Shown: positions 11,079-20,020 of the stretch, in pieces
Position numbering within the stretch: position 1 is the first letter of the stretch
Layout of the letters: each line of letters begins with the position of its first letter
Assembly (NCBI RefSeq): GCF_019145375.1
Contig: NZ_JAHSTX010000001.1
Span: forward strand, 595,001-659,000
Direction of reading: 5' to 3'
DNA: 64,000 bases
Source: Pseudomonas triticicola
GTDB lineage: Bacteria; Pseudomonadota; Gammaproteobacteria; Pseudomonadales; Pseudomonadaceae
Notes under the pieces: model-generated
The model's input: only the letters and a program-made list of their open reading frames with translations
Databases searched by the model: none
What the model was told of the DNA's origin: nothing
Position numbers and translations under genes: made by a program

Positions 11079-12152
11079 ATGAACACCCTATTCATGCATT
11101 GCCGGCCCGGCTTCGAAGGCGAAGTCTGTTCGGAGATTTCCGACCTTGCCGCCCGTCTCAATGTCGCCGGTTACGCCAAAGCCAAAACCGCCACGGCCTG
11201 CGCCGAGTTTGTCTGCACTGAAGCCGACGGCGCCGAACGCCTGATGCGCGGTCAGCGTTTCGCCGAATTGATCTTCCCTCGGCAGTGGGCGCGGGGCTTT
11301 TTCATTGATCTGCCGGAAAACGATCGCATCAGCGTAATCCTCGCTCACATGGCCGATTTCCCGGTGTTTGGCAGTCTGTGGCTGGAAGTGGTCGATACCA
11401 ATGACGGCAAGGAACTGTCGAATTTCTGCAAAAAATTCGAAGGCCCGCTGCGCAAGGCGCTGACCGCCGCTGGCAAACTGGTGGAAGACGCCAGCAAGCC
11501 GCGATTGTTGCTGACCTTCAAGAGTGGCCGCGAAGTGTTTCTCGGCATGGCCGATGCCGGCAATTCGGCGATGTGGCCGATGGGCATTCCGCGCCTGAAG
11601 TTTCCTCGCGAGGCACCCAGCCGTTCGACCTTGAAGCTGGAAGAGGCGTGGCACCACTTCATTCCACGTGATCAGTGGGAAGATCGCCTGCACAGCGACA
11701 TGACCGGCGTTGACCTCGGCGCCGCGCCGGGCGGCTGGACCTGGCAACTGGTCAACCGGGGCATGCTGGTGACGGCGATCGACAACGGCCCGATGGCTGA
11801 AAGCCTGATGGAAACCGGATTGGTCCAGCATCTGATGGCGGACGGTTTTACCTTCAAGCCCAAGCAGCCGGTGGACTGGATGGTTTGCGACATCGTCGAG
11901 AAACCGGCGCGCAACGCGGCGATGCTGGAAGAGTGGATCGGCGAGGGGCATTGCCGCGAGGCGGTGGTCAACCTGAAGCTGCCGATGAAACAGCGTTATG
12001 CCGAAGTGAAGCGTCTGCTCGAGCGCATTGCCGATGGTTTCAAGGCACGTGGGATCAAGGTTGATATCGGCTGCAAGCAGCTATATCACGACCGCGAGGA
12101 AGTGACTTGCCATCTGCGCCGGCACGACACCAGGAAAACCAAATCGCGCTGA
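11079..12152 (+). CDS. rlmM: 23S rRNA (cytidine-2498 2'-O)-methyltransferase
   Basis: A 357-aa S-adenosylmethionine-dependent ribose methyltransferase that modifies C2498 near the peptidyl-transferase centre. It has a THUMP-type N-terminal half and a Rossmann-fold catalytic half with the SAM motif DLGAAPGGWTWQL near residue 212, followed by the acidic MVCDIVEKP. The C-terminal 'GCKQLYHDREEVTCHLRR' is a family signature. The ATG at 11079 has CAGGAG 7 nt upstream; an upstream in-frame ATG at 11052 lacks one. A REPIN follows, then tusA. Confidence 0.95.
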   Translation: MNTLFMHCRPGFEGEVCSEISDLAARLNVAGYAKAKTATACAEFVCTEADGAERLMRGQRFAELIFPRQWARGFFIDLPENDRISVILAHMADFPVFGSLWLEVVDTNDGKELSNFCKKFEGPLRKALTAAGKLVEDASKPRLLLTFKSGREVFLGMADAGNSAMWPMGIPRLKFPREAPSRSTLKLEEAWHHFIPRDQWEDRLHSDMTGVDLGAAPGGWTWQLVNRGMLVTAIDNGPMAESLMETGLVQHLMADGFTFKPKQPVDWMVCDIVEKPARNAAMLEEWIGEGHCREAVVNLKLPMKQRYAEVKRLLERIADGFKARGIKVDIGCKQLYHDREEVTCHLRRHDTRKTKSR

Positions 12153-12167
12153 CACAACACTGAACCT

Positions 12168-12255
12168 GCGGGAGCGAGCATGCTCGCGAAAGCGGTGGGG
12201 CAGCCAATGATGTGCTGACTGACGGATTGCCTTCGCGAGCAGGCTCGCTCCCACA
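12168..12255. repeat. REPIN, arms outward-type (GTGGGAGCGAGC first)
   Basis: Two inverted REP units, GCGGGAGCGAGCATGCTCGC and CCTTCGCGAGCAGGCTCGCT, separated by about 30 nt. It is one of eight such elements in the window and fills the gap between rlmM and tusA. REPINs are mobilised in trans by RAYT transposases, and no RAYT gene is present here. Confidence 0.9.
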
Positions 12256-12314
12256 TGGGTTGGACGATACCCCAAGCGATGCGCGACAATGCCGGCCAGT
12301 TTCTGGAGTGAACC

Positions 12315-12566
12315 ATGAGTGAAATGATCGATACCGCGGTCGACGGCACCCTCGACGCCACCGGCCTCAATTGCCCGGAACCGGTGATGATGTTGCACCA
12401 GCACATTCGCGATCTGGTACCCGGCGGCCTGCTCAAGGTGATCGCCACCGATCCCTCGACCAAGCGCGATATCCCCAAGTTCTGCGTGTTTCTTGACCAT
12501 GAACTGGTCAGCCAGCACGAAGAGGCCGGTACTTATCTGTACTGGATCCGCAAGAAAGACGCTTAA
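12315..12566 (+). CDS. tusA: Sulfurtransferase TusA
   Basis: An 83-aa sulphur carrier that takes persulphide from IscS for tRNA 2-thiouridine synthesis and other pathways. The active motif is in LNCPEPVM (CPxP, Cys about residue 19), and the length is normal for the family (about 80 aa). The C-terminal [14 protein letters not shown] is typical. It begins after TGGAGTGAACC. It is flanked by REPINs on both sides, so it is probably monocistronic. Confidence 0.95.
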   Translation: MSEMIDTAVDGTLDATGLNCPEPVMMLHQHIRDLVPGGLLKVIATDPSTKRDIPKFCVFLDHELVSQHEEAGTYLYWIRKKDA

Positions 12567-12588
12567 CAGCAGCTACACATCGAACAAC

Positions 12589-12676
12589 TGTGGGAGCGAG
12601 CCTGCTCCCGAAAGCGGTATCTCAGTCACTATTGATGGCACTGATCACCGCATTCGCGAGCAGGCTCGCTCCCACA
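12589..12676. repeat. REPIN, arms outward-type
   Basis: TGTGGGAGCGAGCCTGCTCC and its inverted partner CATTCGCGAGCAGGCTCGCT flank about 35 nt. It lies between the convergent tusA and MATE genes. Confidence 0.9.
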
Positions 12677-12695
12677 TTTTTGTCTTGAGTGAGCT

Positions 12696-14105
12696 TTAGC
12701 CCACCGAACGACTGATCCGAATCCGCTTGCGCGCACTGCGTGTCAGCCGGATCGACAGCATCAGCGCAGCGCAGCTCAAACCGACAATCAGACCCTGCCA
12801 CAAACCGCTCGGGCCACGTGGCTCGCCGAGCCAGTCGGTCAGCCCCAACGCGTAACCCACCGGCAAACCAATCCCCCAGTAGGCGAACAGAGTCAGGATC
12901 ATCGTCACCCGAGTATCCTGATAGCCACGCAGCGCGCCGGCCGCAGTCACCTGGATTGCATCGGAAAACTGGAACAGCGCCGAGTAGACAATCAGCATCG
13001 CCGCAATGTGAATCACTGTTGGATCAGCGGTATAGATCGCCGCAATCGGCTCGCGCAGCGCCAGCATCAGGCTCGCCGACAGGCAGGCGTAGGCCAGCGC
13101 CGTGCCCATGCCGACTCCAGCGGCAAAACGTGCCTCACGCGGTTCCTCGCGGCCCAGCGCCTGGCCGACACGCACGGTGACCGCCATGCCCAGCGAATAG
13201 GGAATCATGAACACCAGCGAGCTGACGTTCAGCGCGATCTGATGCCCGGCCACCACCGTCGCGCCGAGGCTGCCGATCAGCAGGGCGATCACGGCGAAGA
13301 TGCTCGACTCGGCAAACACCGCGATGCCGATCGGCAAACCAATCGACAGCAGACGTTTGATCACCACCCACTGCGGCCAGTCGAAGCGGCTGAACAGTTC
13401 GCTTGAGCGATAGGCCGGTGCCCAGCGTTCGTAGCCGGCCAGGCCCAGCGCCATCACCCACATCACGATCGCCGTGGCCCAGCCGCAGCCGACGCCGCCC
13501 ATGGCCGGCACGCCGAAGTGGCCATAAATGAAGATGTAGTTCAGCGGGATGTTCAGCGCCAGACCACAGAGGCCCAGCACCATGGCCGGGCGGGTGCGGC
13601 CGATGCCATCACTGGTGCAACGCAATACGTGATAGAAGGCCACCGCCGGCAAGCCGCTGGCGATGCCGTGCAGATATTGCATGCACGGGCCGATCAGCTC
13701 GGGATCGACCTTCATCAGGTGCAGCACCGGCTCGGCGGCGACCAGCATCGAGGTGGCGATCAGTCCGACTACCAATGCCAGCCACAACGCCTGACGCACG
13801 ATCGGGCCGATCTCGCTGTGCTTGCCGGCGCCGAAACGCTGGGCGACTTTTGGTGTGGTGGCCAGCAGGGTGCCAGTCATCAACAGAAACACCGGAACCC
13901 AGATCGAGTTGCCCAGCGCCACTGCCGCCAGATCCTTGGGGCCGACGCGCCCGGCCATCACCGCATCGACGAAGCCCATGGCGGTGGTCGCCAGTTGCGC
14001 GATGATGATCGGCAGGGCCAGGGCGAGCAGGTTTTTCAACTCCAGGCGAATCCGCGCAGGGCGGGTCAGGGAGACGGCGACAGGTTGGTCAGTTACAGGG
14101 TTCAC
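12696..14105 (-). CDS. MATE family efflux transporter (NorM/PmpM-like)
   Basis: A multidrug and toxin extrusion pump of about 469 aa with roughly 12 hydrophobic segments; it would export cationic drugs or metabolites in exchange for Na or H. The first helix (LALALPIIIAQLATTAMGFV) and GRVGPKDLAAVALGNSIW are characteristic of NorM-type MATE proteins. I use a GTG start at 14105, giving MNPVTDQPVAVSLTRP, because related proteins start this way. An in-frame ATG at 14147 would add 14 residues, and neither has a good ribosome site. The gene is divergent from pdxB. Substrate is unknown. Confidence 0.9.
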   Translation of the reverse strand: MNPVTDQPVAVSLTRPARIRLELKNLLALALPIIIAQLATTAMGFVDAVMAGRVGPKDLAAVALGNSIWVPVFLLMTGTLLATTPKVAQRFGAGKHSEIGPIVRQALWLALVVGLIATSMLVAAEPVLHLMKVDPELIGPCMQYLHGIASGLPAVAFYHVLRCTSDGIGRTRPAMVLGLCGLALNIPLNYIFIYGHFGVPAMGGVGCGWATAIVMWVMALGLAGYERWAPAYRSSELFSRFDWPQWVVIKRLLSIGLPIGIAVFAESSIFAVIALLIGSLGATVVAGHQIALNVSSLVFMIPYSLGMAVTVRVGQALGREEPREARFAAGVGMGTALAYACLSASLMLALREPIAAIYTADPTVIHIAAMLIVYSALFQFSDAIQVTAAGALRGYQDTRVTMILTLFAYWGIGLPVGYALGLTDWLGEPRGPSGLWQGLIVGLSCAALMLSIRLTRSARKRIRISRSVG

Positions 14106-14265
14106 AGGCAAAGCGTCCAGAAAGTATTGATGCGCAGAGCGGCGCATTCTACGCCGCTGACGCCTCGGTCACGAAAAATCCTCTGTTACGCATTTGTAAG
14201 CGCAAACCCTGCTGGCTGATCGACGCGTCTGCACCTAAACTGCCGATCCGCCCAAGGAGCCCGCC

Positions 14266-15411
14266 ATGCTGATTGTTGCCGACGAAAATATCCCCCTGCT
14301 CGACGCTTTTTTTGCCGGTTTCGGCGACATCCGCCGGGTGCCGGGCCGCTCCATTGACCGTGCGACGGTCGCGCAGGCCGATGTGTTGCTGGTGCGTTCG
14401 GTGACCAACGTCAATCGCGCGCTGCTTGAAGGCAGCAAGGTGCGCTTTGTCGGCACCTGCACCATCGGCACCGATCATCTGGATCTTGATTACTTCAACG
14501 AGGCCGGGATCTGCTGGTCGAGCGCGCCGGGTTGCAATGCTCGTGGCGTGGTCGATTACGTACTGGGCAGTCTGATGACGCTGGCCGAAATCGAAGGCGC
14601 GGATCTGACTCAGCGCACTTACGGCGTCGTCGGCGCTGGTGAAGTGGGTGGGCGCTTGATCAAGGTCCTGAAAGGTCTGGGCTGGAACGTCAAGGTTTGC
14701 GATCCGCCGCGTCAGGCTACCGAGGGCGGCGAATATGTCAGCCTCGAGCAGATCATCGAGCAGTGCGACGTGATCAGTCTGCATACACCTTTGACTCGCA
14801 ATGGCGACGACGCAACCTGGCACCTGTTCGATCAGCAGCGTTTGCAGCAACTCAAGCCGGGAACATGGCTGATCAACGCGGCGCGCGGACCTGTGGTGGA
14901 CAATGTTGCGCTGCGTGAGGTGCTGCTGGAGCGCGAAGACCTGCAAGCTGTGCTCGATGTCTGGGAAAAGGAGCCGGAAGTTGATCCTGCGCTGGCCGAG
15001 CTCTGCGTATTGGCCACGCCCCATATTGCCGGTTACAGCCTCGACGGCAAGCAACGCGGGACCGCGCAGATCTATCAGGCCTACTGCGCTTTCAGCGGCC
15101 AACCTGCAGCTATCCAGCTCAGCGATCTGCTGCCAGCAACCTGGTTGTCGGAAGTTTCCCTGCACGGTGACAGCGATCCGGCATGGGCGCTGGCGATGTT
15201 GTGCCGGGGCGTGTACGACCCGCGCCGCGATGATGCGGATTTCCGCCGCAGTCTGGTGGGAAATGTCGCTGAGCAGCGTGTGGCGTTTGACGTGTTGCGC
15301 AAGCAGTATCCGGTGCGCCGCGAGATCGAAGGGCTGAAGGTGCGAATCGAAGGTGATGCGCCGGGGTTGCGGCAGATTGTAGAGGCGCTGGGGGCAACCC
15401 GTGTCCTGTAG
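14266..15411 (+). CDS. pdxB: 4-phosphoerythronate dehydrogenase (erythronate-4-phosphate dehydrogenase)
   Basis: A 381-aa NAD-dependent D-2-hydroxyacid dehydrogenase acting in pyridoxal 5'-phosphate synthesis. It shows [16 protein letters not shown] (NAD binding), the catalytic-region sequence [14 protein letters not shown], and [13 protein letters not shown] with the catalytic His. The longer C-terminal PdxB dimerisation domain (from about residue 290) separates it from SerA-like relatives. The ribosome site AAGGAG lies 6 nt before the ATG. The stop codon TAG lies inside an intergenic repeat that begins at 15407. Confidence 0.95.
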   Translation: MLIVADENIPLLDAFFAGFGDIRRVPGRSIDRATVAQADVLLVRSVTNVNRALLEGSKVRFVGTCTIGTDHLDLDYFNEAGICWSSAPGCNARGVVDYVLGSLMTLAEIEGADLTQRTYGVVGAGEVGGRLIKVLKGLGWNVKVCDPPRQATEGGEYVSLEQIIEQCDVISLHTPLTRNGDDATWHLFDQQRLQQLKPGTWLINAARGPVVDNVALREVLLEREDLQAVLDVWEKEPEVDPALAELCVLATPHIAGYSLDGKQRGTAQIYQAYCAFSGQPAAIQLSDLLPATWLSEVSLHGDSDPAWALAMLCRGVYDPRRDDADFRRSLVGNVAEQRVAFDVLRKQYPVRREIEGLKVRIEGDAPGLRQIVEALGATRVL

Positions 15412-15492
15412 GAGCTGTCGAGTGAAACGAGGCTGCGATCTCTTGATCGCTTTTTGAATTTCAAAAGATCGCAGCCTTCGGCAGTTCCTACA
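15407..15492. repeat. Inverted intergenic repeat overlapping the pdxB stop codon
   Basis: TGTAGGAGCTGTCG and GGCTGCGATC are followed by AAAAGATCGCAGCC and GGCAGTTCCTAC. It is the second copy of the family at 8029-8100. Its first bases, CTGTAG, supply the last codon and stop of pdxB. Confidence 0.85.
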
Positions 15493-15519
15493 CGATTCGC
15501 AGCTAAATTACAGATATAA

Positions 15520-15545
15520 AAAACCCGGCCAATCAGGACCGGGTC
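15520..15545 (-). terminator. Terminator of the small gene at 15564-15743
   Basis: On the minus strand GACCCGGTCCTGATTGGCCG forms a hairpin (ACCCGGTCC / GGCCGGGT) followed by TTTTTTATAT. It lies about 20 nt past the stop of the small conserved gene. Confidence 0.8.
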
Positions 15546-15563
15546 AGGAAGACGGTGGCTACA

Positions 15564-15743
15564 TCACTCTTGTTCGGCAGGCTTGACCAATCGCTTCTCC
15601 AGTTCGCGGCAGGCGTTCTGGATCATGTCTTCAGTGATCGGTACCTCGCGGCCCTGCTCATCGATAATCGAGCAACCCAGAGACTGGTCGGGTTGGGTAC
15701 GCTTCACTTCAATCTTGTCTTCGCTGCTGTGTTGCAAGGACAT
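15564..15743 (-). CDS. Small conserved Pseudomonas protein, 59 aa
   Basis: A 59-aa acidic, soluble protein with the pattern 'GCSIIDEQGREVPITEDMIQ' and a C-terminal helix ACRELEKR. It resembles small proteins that I recall annotated as the PA1571 family in pseudomonads, though that assignment is tentative. GAGGAG lies 8 nt before the ATG at 15743 and a dedicated terminator follows, so expression is credible. No function is known to me. Confidence 0.75.
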   Translation of the reverse strand: MSLQHSSEDKIEVKRTQPDQSLGCSIIDEQGREVPITEDMIQNACRELEKRLVKPAEQE

Positions 15744-16001
15744 GGCCTGTCTCCTCATCAGGTTGTGTGCCTAAGTTAAAACCGCCACGTGACCAGGCTG
15801 TGACAACTCCCTGCGGTCTGTCGGCGGGCGGCATCTCTACTCAAACAGAATTGACCGCCGGTCTCAACCGCAACCTTAGACCAATCGTTTCTAGCATCCG
15901 GACATCCCGGGCATATTTAACCTGACTCATTGTGATTTACAGAGTTCCACCCCATCTGAGTCTGTAGGCTGGCCCGATCCATCTGCGCAGACGTGAACCC
16001 C

Positions 16002-17783
16002 ATGATCTCCATGCTTTCTTCCCGACACCGACGCGCCCTGCGCCTGACCAGTCATTTTCTCCTGCCGTACCGCTGGCATGCCTTCGGCGCTTTACTCGCG
16101 CTGATCGTCACCGCCGGCATTACCCTGTCGATGGGGCAGGGCATCAAGTTGTTGGTAGACCAGGGTTTCATGACCCGTTCGCCGCATCTGCTCAATCAGT
16201 CCATCGGCATTTTCATGTTGCTGGTCCTCGGGCTGGCGCTGGGCACCTTTGCCCGTTTCTATCTGGTGTCGTGGATAGGCGAGCGCGTGGTCGCCGACAT
16301 TCGCCGTCAGGTGTTCAATCACCTGGTGTATCTGCATCCGGGCTTTTATGAGGACAACCGCAGCTCGGAAATCCAGTCGCGCCTGACCGCTGACACAACG
16401 CTGCTGCAATCGGTGATCGGCTCGTCGCTCTCGCTGTTCCTGCGCAATCTGCTGATGGTGATCGGTGGTGTAGTGCTGCTGTTCATCACCAATCCGAAGT
16501 TGACCAGCATTGTCGTGATCGCACTGCCGCTGGTGATCGCGCCGATCCTGATTTTCGGCCGCCGCGTGCGCAATCTGTCGCGCCAGAGCCAGGACCGTAT
16601 CGCCGACATTGGCAGCTACGTGTCGGAAACCCTTGGTCAGATCAAAACCGTACAGGCCTACAACCACCAGGTGCAGGACGAGCAGCGTTTCGCTTCGACC
16701 GTCGAGCAGGCTTTCGACACTGCGCGCAAACGGATTTTCCAGCGAGCGTGGTTGATCACTTTGGTGATCGTGCTGGTGCTTGGCGCGGTGGCGGTGATGT
16801 TGTGGGTCGGCGGCATGGACGTAATGGCCGGGCGTATCTCGGCCGGCGAGCTGGCGGCATTCGTTTTCTACAGCCTGATTGTCGGCAGCGCGTTCGGCAC
16901 GCTGAGCGAAGTGATCGGCGAACTGCAGCGCGCTGCTGGCGCCGCCGAACGCATCGCAGAATTGCTGCGTTCGGAAAACATCATCCAGCCACCGTTGACC
17001 GGACTGGTCACTCTGCCAGCGCGAGTCAAAGGTGAACTTGAACTGCGCGACGTGCGTTTTTCCTACCCGTCGCGTCCGCAAAGCTACGCAGTTGATGGCT
17101 TGAGTCTGACGGTGAGGGCGGGCGAAACCCTGGCATTGGTGGGGCCGTCGGGCGCGGGCAAGTCCACGGTTTACGACTTGTTGCTGCGCTTCTACGATCC
17201 ACGCGAGGGGCAGATTCTCCTCGATGGCGTGCCGCTGACCAGCCTTGACCCGCTGGATCTGCGCCGCTGTTTCGCCCTGGTCTCGCAAACCCCTGCATTG
17301 TTCTTCGGCAGTGTGGAGGACAACATCCGCTACGGCTGCCCGACGGCCACGCTTGAACAGGTCAAGGAAGCTGCGCGAATTGCCCACGCCCACGACTTCA
17401 TCGAACAAATGCCGGACGGCTATCAGACTCATCTCGGCGACGGCGGCCTCGGGTTGTCCGGCGGTCAGCGCCAACGTCTGGCCATTGCCCGCGCCTTGCT
17501 GGTAGACGCGCCGATTCTGCTCCTGGACGAAGCTACCAGCGCCCTCGATGCACAGAGCGAGCATCTGATCCAGCAGGCCCTGCCAACGCTGATGGAAAAC
17601 CGCACCACGCTGGTCATCGCGCACCGACTGGCCACGGTGAAGAACGCTGACCGCATTGCAGTGATGGATCAAGGCAAGCTGGTAGCGGTGGGGACACATC
17701 AGCAATTGATCGCCAGCAATCCGCTGTACGCACGGCTGGCGGCGTTGCAGTTTAATGATGGTCGATCTGTCACAGCAGACTGA
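16002..17783 (+). CDS. ABC exporter, fused permease/ATPase (MsbA/LmrA-like)
   Basis: A half-transporter of about 593 aa with an N-terminal six-helix type I exporter domain (first helix from about residue 25) and a C-terminal nucleotide-binding domain. The ATPase has Walker A GPSGAGKST, signature LSGGQRQRLAIARAL, Walker B ILLLDEATSALD and the H-loop IAHRLA. It should homodimerise in the inner membrane. Related proteins flip lipids or export drugs or peptides; the substrate cannot be read here. Three possible starts lie close together (GTG 15993, ATG 16002, ATG 16011) with no clear ribosome site. Three 12-nt tandem repeats follow the stop. Confidence 0.92.
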   Translation: MISMLSSRHRRALRLTSHFLLPYRWHAFGALLALIVTAGITLSMGQGIKLLVDQGFMTRSPHLLNQSIGIFMLLVLGLALGTFARFYLVSWIGERVVADIRRQVFNHLVYLHPGFYEDNRSSEIQSRLTADTTLLQSVIGSSLSLFLRNLLMVIGGVVLLFITNPKLTSIVVIALPLVIAPILIFGRRVRNLSRQSQDRIADIGSYVSETLGQIKTVQAYNHQVQDEQRFASTVEQAFDTARKRIFQRAWLITLVIVLVLGAVAVMLWVGGMDVMAGRISAGELAAFVFYSLIVGSAFGTLSEVIGELQRAAGAAERIAELLRSENIIQPPLTGLVTLPARVKGELELRDVRFSYPSRPQSYAVDGLSLTVRAGETLALVGPSGAGKSTVYDLLLRFYDPREGQILLDGVPLTSLDPLDLRRCFALVSQTPALFFGSVEDNIRYGCPTATLEQVKEAARIAHAHDFIEQMPDGYQTHLGDGGLGLSGGQRQRLAIARALLVDAPILLLDEATSALDAQSEHLIQQALPTLMENRTTLVIAHRLATVKNADRIAVMDQGKLVAVGTHQQLIASNPLYARLAALQFNDGRSVTAD

Positions 17784-17787
17784 GCAA

Positions 17788-17823
17788 TCGACCAAGTAAC
17801 CGACCAAGTAACCGACCAAAAAA
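17788..17823 (+). repeat. 12-nt tandem repeat, three copies
   Basis: TCGACCAAGTAA, CCGACCAAGTAA and CCGACCAAAAAA run head to tail from 5 nt after the ABC exporter stop codon to the start of the terminator stem. Copy number could vary between strains by slippage. Confidence 0.85.
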
Positions 17824-17855
17824 ATGCCCGTATCTCACGATACGGGCATTTTTCA
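17820..17855. terminator. Bidirectional terminator between ABC exporter and slt
   Basis: AAAAATGCCCGTATC / GATACGGGCATTTTT around a TCAC loop. A and T runs on both sides allow it to serve both convergent genes. Confidence 0.92.
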
Positions 17856-17877
17856 TGATCCGGCGTCAGCCTGGTGA

Positions 17878-19806
17878 TTACTGATCGTCAAAATACCGCT
17901 CATGCCAGTCCACCAGCGGCTGCGGCGAGTTGAGTTTCTGGCCGTAGATCACCGAGTAGGACAACACGTTCTGCACGTATTGACGGGTTTCGTCGAAAGG
18001 GATGCTTTCCACCCAGACGTCGAAACTCAGGTGATCAGCGCCGCGCAGCCACTGACGCACGCGGCCGGGGCCGGCGTTGTAAGCGGCGGAGGCGAGCACG
18101 CGGTTGCCGTTGAACTGGCTGTGAACCTGGCTGAGATAAGCGGCGCCGAGCTGGATGTTCTTGTCCGGATCGAGCACTTGCTGCGGTGAGGCCAGTGGAA
18201 TGCTGAACTTGCGCGCGGTTTCCTTGGCCGTGCCGGGCATCAATTGCATCAGACCGCTGGCGCCGACGCCGGAGCGCGCGTCGTCCATGAAGGCGCTTTC
18301 CTGCCGGGTGATGGCGAACACCCAGCTCGAATGCAGGCCGCGCACCTTGGCTTCGCGCACGAGGGTATCGCGGTGCGCCATCGGGAAGCGGATGTCCAGA
18401 TCGTCCCAGTATTGCGCCTGACTGATGGTGCGAATCGCCGGGAAGTACCATTTCAGGTCGTAGGCCAGTTTGGCCTGGGCAACCATTTCATCGCGATTGA
18501 AATGGCGGCTGACGTGATACCACTCGCGACGCCCGTCGACGATTTGCCCGCGTGCATGAAACTCCAGCGCGCGGCGTACGCCGGGTGTGTTGCGAACCTT
18601 GTTGATCAGTGCCTGGCTGAGCACCAGCGGCTTGTTGTTCAGCGAGTAAGGCGACTGTGAACGGTCAGCGGCGAGGAAGCCATAGAAGTCCCGTTCCCGC
18701 GCCAGATTCTTGTACAGGGTCAGCGCTTGCGGGTTTTGTGGTTCGGCCAGTTCCAGGCTGCGCGCCTGCCAGTAGCGCCAACGGTTGGTGGTGGCCAGGT
18801 CTTGCGGCAGACGTTTGGTCAGCTCATAGGCATCATTCCAGCGTGCCAGACGCAAGAGCAGGCGCAGGCGCCATTCCGAGACGGTGTTGTCGCGCAGCTC
18901 CGGATCGTATTTGGTCATGACGTCCAGCGCGCGGCTGTCGAAGCGGCGCGCAAGGGTCAGGCCGATCTCGCGAGCGATCGCGACTTTTTCATCACGAGAG
19001 AAATGCATGCTGCTGGCGTAACCGTCGAGCAAAGCCATGGCCTTGTCCGGATCCTGCCGAGCGAGGCGGCGCAGGCCGAGGCTGACGACGTCTGACATCG
19101 GCTCGTCGGCCGGGGTGAAGCGCGACGGCTGGTTGAGCAGTTCGGGTTTCTGCGCCACGTCGACCAGCAAGCGACCGCGCGGGGCGAGGGTGGTCAGGCC
19201 GTTGATCAGGCTGTTGGCCAGTGGATAGTTGCGTGCCTGCGCGGCAAGTTTGGTGCGCTCCCAGCGTTTCTGCTCGGTGAGCTGGCCATCGGCGGCCCAG
19301 ATGCCGAACAACGCGTCACACGCAGCCGGTTGCGATTTGCCGGTCAGCCAGAGTTTTTCCGCACTGGCATACCCTTCGGCTTTCTTGTCGTGGCTGATCT
19401 GGTACTGCGCGTTGAGGCAGTCCAGTTCGGTGAAATTCAGCTTCGGATCGTAATACTTGACGAAGGTCGCCCAGTCGCCACGGTCGGCGAGCCAGCGCAA
19501 CCAGCGCAGTTTCATCCAGTTGGCCTGCGGCAAATCACCGTGTTCGGCGAGGAATTTCTCGATCTCGGCGTTGCTCGCCGTCTTCAGACGCGCGGTCAGC
19601 TCGTCGTAGGCCAGATACGGTTCCAGCGGATAATCGGCCAGCGCCTGGCTGTAACGGAAATACGGGCCGGTATCACCCTTGGCCAAGGCGCGCTTGGCTT
19701 CATCGTAATACTGGCGTTGGGTGGACAAGTCCACCGCCTGGACGGATTGAGCGGCAGCGGCGGTAAGAAACAAGCAGGACAAAACACTGAAAAGGCGACT
19801 GCGCAT
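17878..19806 (-). CDS. slt: Soluble lytic murein transglycosylase
   Basis: A 642-aa periplasmic enzyme that cleaves peptidoglycan glycan strands and leaves 1,6-anhydromuramic ends, for wall turnover and recycling. A signal peptide (MRSRLFSVLSCLFLTAAAA) precedes a long alpha-superhelical U and L domain, and the C-terminal lysozyme-like domain carries the catalytic Glu503 in ITRQESAF, followed by GASGLMQLMPGTA. The family length is about 640 aa. I start at 19806, where the signal peptide begins; an in-frame ATG at 19830 is possible. Its anhydro-muropeptide products are the substrates of the NagZ pathway encoded at 33.4 kb. Confidence 0.95.
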   Translation of the reverse strand: MRSRLFSVLSCLFLTAAAAQSVQAVDLSTQRQYYDEAKRALAKGDTGPYFRYSQALADYPLEPYLAYDELTARLKTASNAEIEKFLAEHGDLPQANWMKLRWLRWLADRGDWATFVKYYDPKLNFTELDCLNAQYQISHDKKAEGYASAEKLWLTGKSQPAACDALFGIWAADGQLTEQKRWERTKLAAQARNYPLANSLINGLTTLAPRGRLLVDVAQKPELLNQPSRFTPADEPMSDVVSLGLRRLARQDPDKAMALLDGYASSMHFSRDEKVAIAREIGLTLARRFDSRALDVMTKYDPELRDNTVSEWRLRLLLRLARWNDAYELTKRLPQDLATTNRWRYWQARSLELAEPQNPQALTLYKNLARERDFYGFLAADRSQSPYSLNNKPLVLSQALINKVRNTPGVRRALEFHARGQIVDGRREWYHVSRHFNRDEMVAQAKLAYDLKWYFPAIRTISQAQYWDDLDIRFPMAHRDTLVREAKVRGLHSSWVFAITRQESAFMDDARSGVGASGLMQLMPGTAKETARKFSIPLASPQQVLDPDKNIQLGAAYLSQVHSQFNGNRVLASAAYNAGPGRVRQWLRGADHLSFDVWVESIPFDETRQYVQNVLSYSVIYGQKLNSPQPLVDWHERYFDDQ

Positions 19807-20020
19807 GAGACATCCGGGCAGAGAAATCATGACAAGTGCCGATCGGAATCCGCACTGAATTACCTGTAGCTTAGCCTTTTGCCAGCAAGCGGCGAAAGCT
19901 TTGCGAGCCTCGCTGCACAAGTTCGCAACAAATGTTGTGCAGAGTGCTTCGACAGACAAATTGCCGGCCTGCTGAAGCCTCAAGTCAGGTAGAATGCGCG
20001 CCCGGTTTTTGGAGAAGCTC

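Noticed and set aside
12168..12676. CRISPR-like array from repeated GAGCGAGC units
   Set aside because: The repeats are paired, inverted and palindromic with short cores, which is REPIN structure, and no cas genes are present.
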